A DNA stretch of 64,000 bases from Gorsachius magnificus (lineage: Eukaryota > Chordata > Aves > Pelecaniformes > Ardeidae). Shown in pieces: positions 10,798 to 20,977 of the stretch. The notes beneath the pieces are model-generated. The model had not been told where the DNA came from. It made no database searches and was given only the letters and a program-made list of their open reading frames with translations. The stretch is taken from contig CM067091.1 in NCBI GenBank assembly GCA_034008185.1, positions 6,303,799 through 6,367,798 on the forward strand. Direction: 5' to 3'. Each line of letters begins with the position of its first letter. Within the stretch, counting starts at the first letter, position 1. The translations under genes were made by a program, and so were the position numbers.

Positions 10798-13700
10798 CTG
10801 CGGGAGAGACGACAGTCAAAGAGGGAGTCAGAGTGTCTGCCATGAATACTGCCTGCCTGCTGCTCGGTCATGGCTGGGCACGTCCATGCTTGTTAACAGC
10901 ACAAGGAGATGCCAGCTCTTTGCAGAGATTCCCCAGGAGCTTTGTGCCACCAGCCCCCTTGCCCATGGGGTGCCGAGGGAATGTCGTGGGTGCAGGGACC
11001 CAGGGACTTGTTCCCTGCAGAGCCTCCCGGGCCATCCCCATGCTGTCTCCTCCCAACCCTGTGGTGGGCACATCCCCGTGTCACCTTACACTGAAAGCTT
11101 TCCACTTTCTCAAGATGCCCAGGGCTTTTCTAGTGGCAAAGGGCTGGTGTCCTCACGCAGGAGCTGCAGATCTTAGTGTGGGCCAGTTGGGGACTCTGCA
11201 ATCCCATTGGGAGTGGTTTCAGGCACCACCTGATTTGCAACCCGGGAGTTGGGGAGAGGCACTAGTTGGACTGGAGACAAGGAAGGGGGAGGACAATTTC
11301 TGGGAGAGTTTCCAACCTCTGCAGCCAGGATGGAAAACACCACCATGATGATTTTTCCATGGCTGGGCATGCTTATGTTCCCATGGAGGGGTGCCCATCA
11401 CTGAGCTCAAACCTGCTACAGGACCTGGCTTGGGATTTTGCCAGGTCACCCCTGGGATGGACAGATGGGACAGGAGGGGACCTTTCCTCAGAAGCCACTT
11501 GCCTTTTGACTTAGTGACCGCCATGGCCATGATGGGCACCCCAATGAGGGAGGAGAGCACCCAGATGCAGACATTGATAATCTTGGCCTTGGCTGGCGTG
11601 CGGAAGTCCAGGGCCTTAACTGGGTGGCACACGGCGATGTAGCGGTCCACACTCATCATGGTGAGGGTGAAGATACTGGTGAACATGTTGTAGTAGTCGA
11701 TGGAGAGCACGACTTTGCAGAGCAGCTCCCCGAAGGGCCAGGTCTCCATCAGGTACTTGGCGCTCTGGAAGGGCAGCGTGCTGGTGGCCAGCGCGTCTGC
11801 CAGGGCCAGGTTGAAGATGTAGATGTTGGTGGCTGTCTTCATCTTGGTGTACCTGGGGGTGGCAGAGAAGGGGGGTGTTACAGGTGGTCAGGGCTGGTTT
11901 ACCATGCCCACGTATGTGTGCACACTCAACGCAATGAGGAGGGGGCACAGCCTGGCTTTCCCTGGCTGCTTGCAAGGTGCCGTCACCCATGGTGGGCAAA
12001 GGTAGGTGCTTGTGATGTGCCCTTCTGCAGCACCTACGTGCTCCATACCTTTCCAGGTGGACCAGGGAGAACGTTGAGACAGTACTTGTGTTTGTGCATG
12101 GGTTTAGTGCGTGCTGAAGTCCCGGTGCCCGAGCATGGGGTTGCACTCACACGTGGGACTTTATCCAGCACCTGCAGAACGTGGCTTAGACCCTGCCGAA
12201 GTGGTTATCCCTTACCTGGCCAGGGAGGTGATGCTCGTGCACGTGGCTTTATCCAAAGGCAATCTGAAGAAATTTTCAGAGAAGTCACTTCGCCAATTAA
12301 ATCGATTTACTTCATTTCCCTGAATCAGTTGCACAATGTCCTTTACCTCTCGAAACCTCCTTTATCTGATTTTCCACCCAGTAAATCGTGATCATCTAAC
12401 TTGCTTCCCTGTCGAGTTTACTTGCAGAAATTGGATCGATTACCCCCGGAAACAGGCCATCTGGAAGCAGCCCAATTAACCAGGCTGGAGCTCCAGAGCC
12501 TTTGGGGAAGCCTGGCTGCCACGGCACATGGCTCGGGGGGCACGGTGCCGCTTTCCCCGGGGCTTTCGGCAAAGGCTGCAGCCGCCTATGGCTGGCACGC
12601 CAGCTCTGGTCCTTGTCACGTCACGGTAAGAGAAGAGCCCAGTCCTGAGTGCCAAAACCCTTACTGAAGGGATGAGGCATCATTTTGGTGGGTGCCGTGG
12701 CCCGTGGGGATGGGTGCATGTCCTCGGAGCAGCCAGACCTGCGGGTGTTGCTCAAGGCGATGCTTTGAACGGCAGGGTTGGTTTGAAAGGAGTGCTCATC
12801 CCGGCTGTCGGGGGTCCCCAAAGGGAAACACGTTGGGGTTGGGTGAGGGTGGGGGCTCTGCGGCAGCCCCCGGGTTGTTTGCTAGGCTGGGGTCAGGGCT
12901 GCGCCAGCAGCTTAGACCCTCCCCACGCCCTCCCTTCCAGCAAGTCCCCGTTGCTCAGAGCATCCTCCGCAGCCCCGAGCTCATTTAGGCACATCCTAAT
13001 TAATTAACAAAAGTCTCAGTTTGAACACAAGCTTCTCTGTGCCTGGCTAAACCTGCCGGTAGCATCCCCAGGGGGGTTCGGTCCTAGACAGAGGGGAGCT
13101 GAATTCGGCCCTGGTGCATGGGGGGGAGACAACCCCTTGGTTGCCAGATTTAAAGATATTGGCTCATAGAATAACCCGATGGGGTACATGGAATAAATTG
13201 GGGTGAGGGGATTGAGTAGCTCCTGTCTCAGATGGTTGTTGCTCCGCTGCCCCCAGCTGAAGACCAGGAGAGCGGGCTGGTTTAGGAAAGAGGTTCCTGG
13301 GCTCCACGGTAATATCAATTCCCTTTGCTTTATCTTTCCCCATCTCAGCAGGGTGAGCAGCAGAGCCCCCCCAGCGGGGGCAGAGACCCACCGGGCTCCA
13401 CTGTCGGTAGAGCCAGGAGATGGAAGCTGCAAAACCCATTTTTCTCTGGGAGGAAACAGCAGCTCGGACGGGCTGCCGGCCCCAGCAGCGTTCCCTTCTC
13501 GTTCGCCTTGGCAGCAAATGGCAGCCCCTTGCCCAAGGCTGGAAACATTTGAGTTGAACTTTTCTTTTTTTTATTAAATACAGCATAAAAAAAAATGCCT
13601 TTTCCTTGAAAAGCCCTTTTCACTTCTCTTTAGTGTTATTTTCCGAGCTCTTTTGCGAATGCATCTCTTCTCAGAAAAGTTTCGTTCCAGGTTAAGCAAA

Positions 13701-16700
13701 AACCTGAGAATTTGTGTTATTGTCAGGTTTTGGCTCACCTAGATTTAAAACCCAGTCCTTTCAGGTGGATTCACACTGCTTTGTGCTCTGCTTTTTGAGT
13801 AAAGTGGAAAAAAACCAGTTATTCGTGCCGTGCTGGGTAAACACTTCCCCAGCCCCCTGCCAGATGTGCCAGGGTGGTGGGGCTGGGGGTGCCGGGGCTG
13901 CAGTCCCCTCCTCGGGGCTCTGCTGGTGAAGGCAAAGCAGCCATGGGGACGACTGGGATGACGGGGACAACAGTTTAGCCCCCAGAGCTAAATTGGGGCA
14001 GGATTCAGCCCCCTCCAGGATTGGGCTGAGGGTCAAACCCACTGCAGGGGGTGGGGTCCATCCTCGTGACCCCCCCCCCAAAGCTGTAAATGAAGCCGCT
14101 GCCCCAGGAAAGAGTTTTATCCCCCGCAGCAGAGCAAACGGGCCGCTTCTTGTTGATGGAGCTCTCCGGGCTGCCAAACCCATCGTAATTAAGCAAGTGC
14201 CTTGATTGGGAAGTTACCCACTTGAACGAAACAATCTGGAAGGTGTTGACGGAGAGATGAGGCTGGAGGGGATGGAGCGAGCGCGGAGCCGCGCTGCACT
14301 CCAGCATCTGGACTCCCAGGTAGAGGCCCCTTAGCTCTCCAAACCTCTCAGAAAATAAGTAAGTGAAAGAAACCACTCGCAAAACTCCCGGAGCTGCTAA
14401 AAGCCACCGCCTTAAAGAGCCTGGCTTAACAAAACCGGCGCCCGGCGAAGGGACGCCCTTGCAGCCTGTGCGGGAGCCGGCGGGGGGTTGATGGGCTCTG
14501 CGGGGACGTGGGCACTCGCAAGCCTGAGCTCGCAGCTGCAAATTGCTGCCAGGGGTATTTTTAAAAGCACCTGACAATGCAGCCGTAATTGCGGTGCTGG
14601 TCGCCTTCAGGGCTGTCGGCTGCGCTGCTGGCAGAGGGTGCTGGGTAGACTGAGCTCCCTCTGGGTGCGTGGCTGGGTTTTGGCTGCTCTGGGCAGGGAG
14701 TGCTTTGGGGTTTTGGCTGTGCTCGAGCTGGCTGGGGTGCCGGGTGCCCATTTGGGGAGCTCAGCTGGGGGGCGTGGAGCAGGGTCCTGCGTGTACCTGG
14801 GCTCTGTGGCATCCTCAGGGCTGCATCCCCAGGGACCCCGAGGTCCCCGACCCCGCAGGATGGGCTCCAGCTCCAGCCATGCTCGCAGGCTGCCCAGGGA
14901 GCTCTGTGCGGGCCCAAGGGCAGTGGGAGGTGACACTGGGAGATGTCCCCAGGGCCACAAGGCAAATGCCCAGCATCTCCCCATCAGTGAGGTCTGAACC
15001 CAAGCTGATCCCATTTCACAGCCCTACCCCACATGGACACAGGTTTTCCGCAGTGAAGCCTAACTAGTCCTGCCCTAAACCCTGCTGATGTGGAGCAACT
15101 CTGCCAATGAACCCCTGTGAAACTCCAGGTGGGCTCGGCCACATAAGGGGCGCGGGCAGATGCTGGGCTCTGCGTGTGTCCGCAGCCCCTCCTGTCCCAG
15201 CAGCTCGGAGGACAGCATTTACTCATTTTTTTGGGAGATGTGTTTAATTCCAGCATCAGCTGGTGGGTCAGAAAATGGGAGGCTAGAAACCACGGTGATG
15301 GGGTACGTGGATGCTGTAGTCAGGCTTTCCAAAGCATGGGTAGCATTAGGTTACTTAGCAAGTTAAATAGGGAAGATGTTGTTTGCATGTTAAAGCCTTC
15401 TCTTTAAAATGCCTTCCCTCTTCTGGAACCAGCTGGAGGGGGTCTAATAAGACTCATCCTTCACCGTGACACCGTACATGGCGTACGTCTCTGCAACAAT
15501 TACCTTCATTTGCTTTTTGAGTCTAGGGCTGATTTTTTAAAGCTGCTTCAAGTTGATGGAAGATCCCATCCGGTGTTGGCTTGGCTCAGCAAGTGACATC
15601 CCCGTCCCCCTACCCATCCGCCCACCCTCTCAGGTGGTTAAAAACACCCCACAGAAGAGCAGGGAGCCAGGCGCAAGGGGGACGGGCAGCCCAGGGCGGC
15701 TGATGGGCACGTTTCAGGCTGGTTTCCTTCCCCTTGGTCAGTCACCACATTTATTTTGTGTGCGGGCAGTGCCAGGCTGCGCTGATCTCCTGTAAGGATC
15801 GCTACGCACTGAAAGAGCTGGGCTGGGGGGGGGAATGGTTAAAAATGAGGATTCTGGGAGTTTGCCTAAATCCAGCCTCAAGTTTTGATTTGGTCCCTCT
15901 GGGTTTTGGCCCTGGCTGGGGTTACAGCAACCCCTGGGGCGATGGGAATTGGGATTAACCCCATGAATCCTGCTCCCCCCTCCCAGGCCAAGCCCCCTCC
16001 GACGTGGGAGGGGGTGCATTGAGGTGCAGGGAGAGCTCTGGTCCCTCCTGCCAGGCTGGAGGCGGTGAAGTCTCTGTGCCGTCGCCAACAGCGGTGCGAT
16101 GGTGAGCATGGCTCCTGCCTCCGCTGCCGACCAGCCCCGTCCTCCGCTGCCGGTGAGGTCTGTGGCTGGGGGGGCTCTGCCAGCCCCCGCTGCCGGTGGT
16201 GGTCCTGTGGTGTGCAATGCTTGGCTTTATTGTCCCATATTAACTGCAGCCTTGGCCACGTTAACACATCTTATCCAGAGAGGATCAACCAGCGCCTCGG
16301 ACAAAGAGGCGGTTCCTATGGGTAGGAGATTTTGCACCCTGGCAGAAGTGCTGGGTTGGGTACAGCAGCTTCTCGCTGTGCCCCATCTGCCAAAAGCGGG
16401 GCACTGGGGTCCTGTTCCTTGTTCTGGGGTGTGGAGACCCAGCAGACCCCCTCCCTGTCCAGGGCAAGCCTCAGTAGAGGTGCCTCCACCAGCCGAGGAC
16501 CTGCCCCGGCGCCTGCTTTCCCATTGCGATGCTGGACAGAGCCAAACTGGGGTTCGGGGTCCCCTGGGATGCAAGTGGGTCTCTCTGCTGCTGGAGCTGG
16601 TACCTCGTGCTGGGGGGCTGGGGCATAGCTCAGTCATGGTGCAAGCTGGGGTTGGGCGACGCGGGCTCCTGCTCTTTGTTAGAGAAAAGCAGGAGTCAGC

Positions 16701-17817
16701 CGGGTGCGGGAGGTGCCGACAGCACGAATGCGAGCTCACGGCAGAGCCAGGAATGGGCTGGGGTGGACAATTCATGCTCTGAGCATCTTGAGTCCCAGTG
16801 ATGATGTGGGGTAGGTACCGGTGGGAGCTCACCAGCCCCTCTCCTCCACTGTGGGGTGGGTGCTCAGGAGCCTTCCTGGGAACAGGGCAGCTCCTCGCGG
16901 TGGCATTTGTGTGTTGGAAATAAATACCCTGCCAGCCTCTCTCTTCTCCCAAACCTCAGCGTGACCAGCCCTGCAGCTCCTCTCCCCTCTGCTCCCCATG
17001 CAGGGGCAAGGAACCACGCGGCTGCTGGGGTGGGGGTGTGTCCCCCAGCTTCCCCCCCCGAACACCAGCTCCCGTGCATCCCCCCACATGCTGCTCCGTG
17101 CACACACAGTCTTTGCTTTTTCCTCTCGCACAGCATCTGGACACCTTCCACACACCTTTGTGCTCGCACACACATCACACCCATCTCGGTGCCACCTGTG
17201 CTAACCCCTGCTCACAAGTGCCCGGTGCACACCCACCCTGGCTCCTGCTGCCCACGCTCGCACCCGGTGCACGCCACTTCTGCTGCTGTCCACACCCCGC
17301 ACACACTCGCTCCCCCACTGTTTCACCCCTGGGGCACACCCAGTCCTGGGGCACACTCGCTTCTGCTGCCGTCTCGCATCTCACACACAGTGCCATGCTT
17401 GTCCCCGCTGCACGCTGACCCCAGCTGCCATCTCATACATGAGGCACGCTCACCCCAGTGCACGCTCACCCCAGTGCACGCTCACCCCAGTGCACGCTCA
17501 GCCCCAGACACACCCCTGCTCCCCATTTTCACACCCTCCCCAGCACCGAAGCCAGCATGGGGTGCCGCCAGGGCACCCCACTCTCACCTGACGATGCCGT
17601 ACATGACCAGGACGTTGCCCAGCAGCCCCACCACGCACACCACGGAGTAGAGCGCGGTGATGACGATGGCGATGAGGATGGAGGTGGCGTTCTTGGCCCG
17701 CTGCGGCCCCGTGTCGTTGGCCCCGTGGCCGGGCAGGGGGGCCCAGGCGGTGCCGTTGCCCCAGGCGGTGCCGGCAGCCGTGGGCAGCTCCGTGGGCAGC
17801 GCCGTGGGCAGATCCAT
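10265..17817 (-). CDS. OPRD1: Delta-type opioid receptor (complete, 3 exons)
   Basis: Gi/o-coupled class A GPCR for enkephalins at the plasma membrane. Coding exons are 17588-17817, 11503-11852 and 10265-10797: 230+350+533 nt, 370 aa, against 372 in human. Visible landmarks include three N-glycosylation sequons in the N-terminus (NGT 21, NDT 34, NAT 43), Asp96 (sodium site, TM2), Asp129 (amine-binding, TM3), the C122-C199 disulfide pair, DRY 146-148, CWTP in TM6 and NPVLY in TM7. Trp285 (6.58) and Leu301 (7.35) are the delta-type 'address' residues; mu has Lys/Trp and kappa Glu/Tyr there. The tail SFSRARNTT...CTPS is also delta-like. The ATG at 17817 is in a strong Kozak context (G at -3, G at +4). 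Intron 2 begins with GC rather than GT. Mu, kappa and nociceptin receptors are rejected on these residues. Confidence 0.95.
11503..11852 (-). CDS. OPRD1: OPRD1 exon 2: TM2-TM4, with GC donor
   Basis: Exactly 350 nt, coding residues 78-193 from YTKMKTATN to AVTKSK, with TM2 LALAD, TM3 [17 protein letters not shown] and TM4. The acceptor is CCCCCAG|G. The exon ends AAAAG|GCAAGT, a GC-type donor with otherwise ideal consensus. It leaves one base of Asp194, matching the AT that opens exon 3. Nearby GT dinucleotides (within GCGGTCACTAAGTCA) break the frame. Confidence 0.93.
17445..17508. repeat. 16-bp tandem repeat inside OPRD1 intron 1
   Basis: Three perfect copies of CACGCTCACCCCAGTG (17445-17492) plus a fourth degenerate copy, ending about 80 bp from the exon 1 donor. 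The preceding 350 bp (from about 17095) is rich in related CACAC/CACGC words and looks like an older expanded form of the same simple sequence. Confidence 0.9.
17588..17817 (-). CDS. OPRD1: OPRD1 exon 1: N-terminus and TM1
   Basis: Encodes residues 1-76 plus two bases of Arg77: an extracellular tail rich in Thr/Ala/Pro/Gly with three sequons, then TM1 ([27 protein letters not shown]). The donor is AG|GTGAGAG. The intron position after ...YGIV-R and before YTKMKTATN is the one shared by opioid receptors. Confidence 0.94.
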
Positions 17818-17839
17818 GGCCCGCGGGCGGCCCTGGCCC

Positions 17840-18320
17840 CGCCGCCTCCCGCACCCGCCCGGTGGCCGGGGACGCTTTATAAACCCGGCGTGTGCCCCGA
17901 GCCACGTGGGGCCGGGGGCGGCCCCCCCCCCCCCCCCCCGTCCCCCGGCCCGCTTGTCCCCCCCCGCCCCCCCTCCCGCCGCCCCCCTCCCGCCTATCCC
18001 CCCTCCCCGCCCCATCCCTCCGTCCCTGCCTGCCTTCCCCCGCCCTACGCCCCCACTTGCGTCCCCCCCTCCATCCCTGCCTGCCCTCCCTCGATCGCCC
18101 CCTTCCCAGCCGCTGCCTGACACCCCCCCCCCCCCTCCCCAATCCCTGCCTCCCTTCCCACCCCCGGGTCCCTACCTGCATCCCCCCCCCCAGTGGTCCC
18201 TGCCTGCCGCCCATCCCTGCCTGCCGCCCTCCCCCAGAGCCAGCGAGGGCTGAGGGGGTGACCCCAAGCATCCCGGGGGGGGGCCGAGCTTTGGGGCGGG
18301 GCGGTGTGTCTCTGCGCTAT
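17840..18320 (-). promoter_or_regulatory. OPRD1: OPRD1 promoter with TATA-like box and CpG-rich core
   Basis: On the minus strand GGTTTATAAAGCG (17875-17884) gives a TATAAAG box 58-65 bp before the ATG, predicting a start site near 17850 and a very short 5'UTR. CpG-rich, SP1-like GGGGCGG-type words surround it. Beyond 17925 the sequence becomes nearly pure C on the plus strand. The start site is inferred. Mammalian OPRD1 promoters are described as GC-rich, so the TATA-like element is worth testing. Confidence 0.5.
17925..18240. repeat. C-rich low-complexity tract upstream of OPRD1
   Basis: About 315 bp of plus-strand C tracts with recurring CCCTGCCTGCC words and almost no A. It continues the CpG-rich promoter and has obvious G-quadruplex/i-motif potential (G-rich on the minus, sense strand). 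Such tracts are often collapsed or misassembled, so exact run lengths are unreliable. Confidence 0.8.
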
Positions 18321-18469
18321 GGCTGCTTCAGGTTTTCTTTGTCTGGAAGAAGGGGGGGAGGGGGGGGCAGGACACAAACAGCCCCCTTGTCCCCAAAGCA
18401 AAACTGGGGTCTCTCCAATCCCCCCCCCCCCCCTTGTGCCTTTTCTTCCCCTCCTTCTCTCCCCCTATA

Positions 18470-18775
18470 TGCTGTGGGGTGGGGGGTGCTAGATGGATCT
18501 GGGGGCTCCTGAGGGGGTTTAGGGGGATGTTGCAGGGGGATTCAGGAGGGATGCTGTGGGGTGTGGACTTGGGGGAGGAACTGGGAGGGATGGGGGTGGG
18601 GAGGAGATTTGGTGGGGCAGTGGGGGGGATCTGGGGAGGTTGCGGTGGGGTGAGGGGTTTGGGGGGGATGCTGAAGAGGGACTTGGGGGAGGCTTAGGAG
18701 GGATGCTGGAGGGTTAGGAGGGATGCTGCTGCAGGGTGAGGAATTTAGGGGGATGCTGCAGGGTGGGGGTGCAAA
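18470..18775. repeat. G-rich degenerate minisatellite
   Basis: Repeated words of the type GGAGGGATGCTG / GGGGGATGCTGCAGGG recur at irregular 25-40 bp spacing, with G runs throughout the plus strand. It sits immediately beyond the C-rich tract, so strand composition flips between about 18250 and 18470. Confidence 0.7.
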
Positions 18776-20932
18776 CAGGGACCTTCAGCACCGCCTGCTT
18801 GGCAGAGCTGGGCTTGTGGGATGCTGAGGGTTGCCCTCCTTGGGGCAGGGGCCCCCCCTGAAAGTCACCCCCTTTTCAGGGTCTGCAAAGCAGCGAGGTG
18901 GGAGCATTATTGTTCCTGGAGACCCAGCAGACGTGGGGGCTGTGGGGACCCATTTTTGGGGTGCCTCTGTTGCCTCTTTGCTTTGGGGTTGGGTTTAGGC
19001 ATTTCCCCATGCCCTGGGACAGAGCTGGCTTGGCCAGGGAGGATGGTTTGCTGCAATTTTGGGTGGCTTTGGCTGAGGAGGGACAGGACAGGGAACACAG
19101 GACATGGAGGAAAGGCCAGCAGCTGGTTCAACCATGGAGATGGGGTTTTCAGACTGCATAGTGCTCTGCCAGCATAAAACTCCTGCAGTGTCGAAGCATC
19201 CAGATACTTCATCAAGAGCCTCATAAAAACGCCTAGAAGGGAATTAATGGCTTTTCATTCATTTGATGGTTCAGATGGTAAACAGCTCCTGGGCCGCTGA
19301 CCGAGGAGGCAGCAATGCCGTGCGGTGGGTTTCTGCCGTCCTGGAGCGAGAGTTTCAGTGGCAGCTGTCCCGGCTTCATCCCAAAGGGCTGGTGGGATGA
19401 ATACGGGCAGGAATTGAGGGCGCAGGGATGGCTTTAATGCATTACCTGCCTTGGGTCCTGCACTTTGCATCTCCATGCAATGCATCAGCCTCTCTGCCTG
19501 GAGGGGTGTTCCCATTCCCATGATGGTTTTGCAAGGAGGCATGAAAAGCCCAGGCGGGGCAGAGGGCTATGTCCCACGTGTGTGTGTCCTCTGGGAGACG
19601 TGGTTTCACCCTTCCCAGGGTGCAAACAGCCCCCCCAGGCCCAGAGCACGGTGGCGAGTGTCTGCTGTGCACAGCTCTGACGCAGTCCGGCTGCTGCTCT
19701 GTCCCCATGGGAGAGAAATGCCAGGTCAGGGAGTGCGAAAGAGCTTCTCACGTGGCTGAGGAGCAATTTGGAAGAGGGCTCATCCCTTCGCTTGGCTCCC
19801 AGCATGGCCAGAGACCCCCCACTGACCCTTTTCCAAGGTGTTACCTGCAAAGAACTCATTGTCCTGGCAGGTTCCAGCAAACATGTCCTCTCGGCTCAGC
19901 TCTGGCATTTATTTATTGTTTTTTCAGCTGGAATGTTAAAAATAAACCCAGTGGATACAAAAAACAAATGCTAAATCTTTAAAGGGCCTCGCTGTTCATC
20001 TGTCTGCATTTAATTGTCACCGCTCCACCTGCTGAGCCAGGCCGCTGCCATGGCTGTAGTTTCCAAAATTGGAGAAACTGAGGCAGGGAGGTCACATTGG
20101 AGGGGAGAGCATCACCCTGCCATGGTGCATGGAGCCTGAGGACCAGGCATGCAGGAGGCAAAGGGAAGCGATGGCTCCTGCAAGTCCTGACTCCCATCGC
20201 TGGTGCCCGGGCAGCCGGGACTTTTCTCTGCACCCTGAATTTTATTGGTGCCGTTTTATCTCGGCTTGAGTCCTGCTCTCCTATGGGGATTGCTCCACTT
20301 GGGAAGTTCTCCATGGCATCGCCTTAGCTCGTATTTTTTCCTCCACACCCTGGATAACGGGGGGGACGCTGCCTCTCCCACCCCCTCCAAGCAACCCCTG
20401 TGCAGAAGAGGGGTTACATCAAATCGAGGTGGCGAGAGTGACGCTGAGGCCGTCGAGGAGGAAAATTCATGTTGTTCATCTGCCCGATGAGCTGGGGTCC
20501 ATCCAGGGGGATTTACAGCCGTGGCTGCTGAGGGCGGCGTTTTGATTTACTCAGAGGCTGCAAAGTCGACAAAGCGTATTTCAGCACGAGAAGACCCTCT
20601 TCCCCTCCAGAATTTATCGGTTTTAATTAAAATGGCCACAAGAATAACATACAGGAGCTGTGAATCTGCTCTGGCAGGGCTCCAGTCAAAATCCAGGGGA
20701 ACCTGGAGGTTAATGGAGGAGGAAACGGGGGGGGGAGATGATTTCTCCCCCAAAATTTTCAGGAACTGAGGAGGACACTGAGCCTCCGTCCGTGTCCACC
20801 CACCTTGTCTGGCTGTGGTCAAGTCTGAGAGAGCCTTGCACCGAGGCTCTGGCAGCACTGGAATGGCCGTGCCTTGTGCCAGCAGCTGTGGGGCCAAGGT
20901 GTGAGCTGGGGAGCCAGGGTAGCTCTGCCAGG

Positions 20933-20977
20933 TATATAAATATATATATATATATAATATTTATATATAAATATAAT
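20933..20977. repeat. AT-rich TATA-type microsatellite
   Basis: Imperfect (TA)n interrupted by AA and TT, about 45 bp. Confidence 0.88.

Noticed and set aside
11503..11520. GT-type donors near the end of OPRD1 exon 2
   Set aside because: Using GTCACT or GTCAAA shifts the frame into exon 3; only the GC donor keeps it.
13150..13185. Possible reverse CR1 end (TCATAGAATAAC)
   Set aside because: Only about 9 bases resemble the CR1 terminus and the expected GGTTGGAAGGGACC-type continuation is absent.
10265..17817. Assignment of the GPCR as mu, kappa or nociceptin receptor
   Set aside because: Trp at 6.58 and Leu at 7.35, the N-terminus and the SFSRAR...CTPS tail are delta-type.
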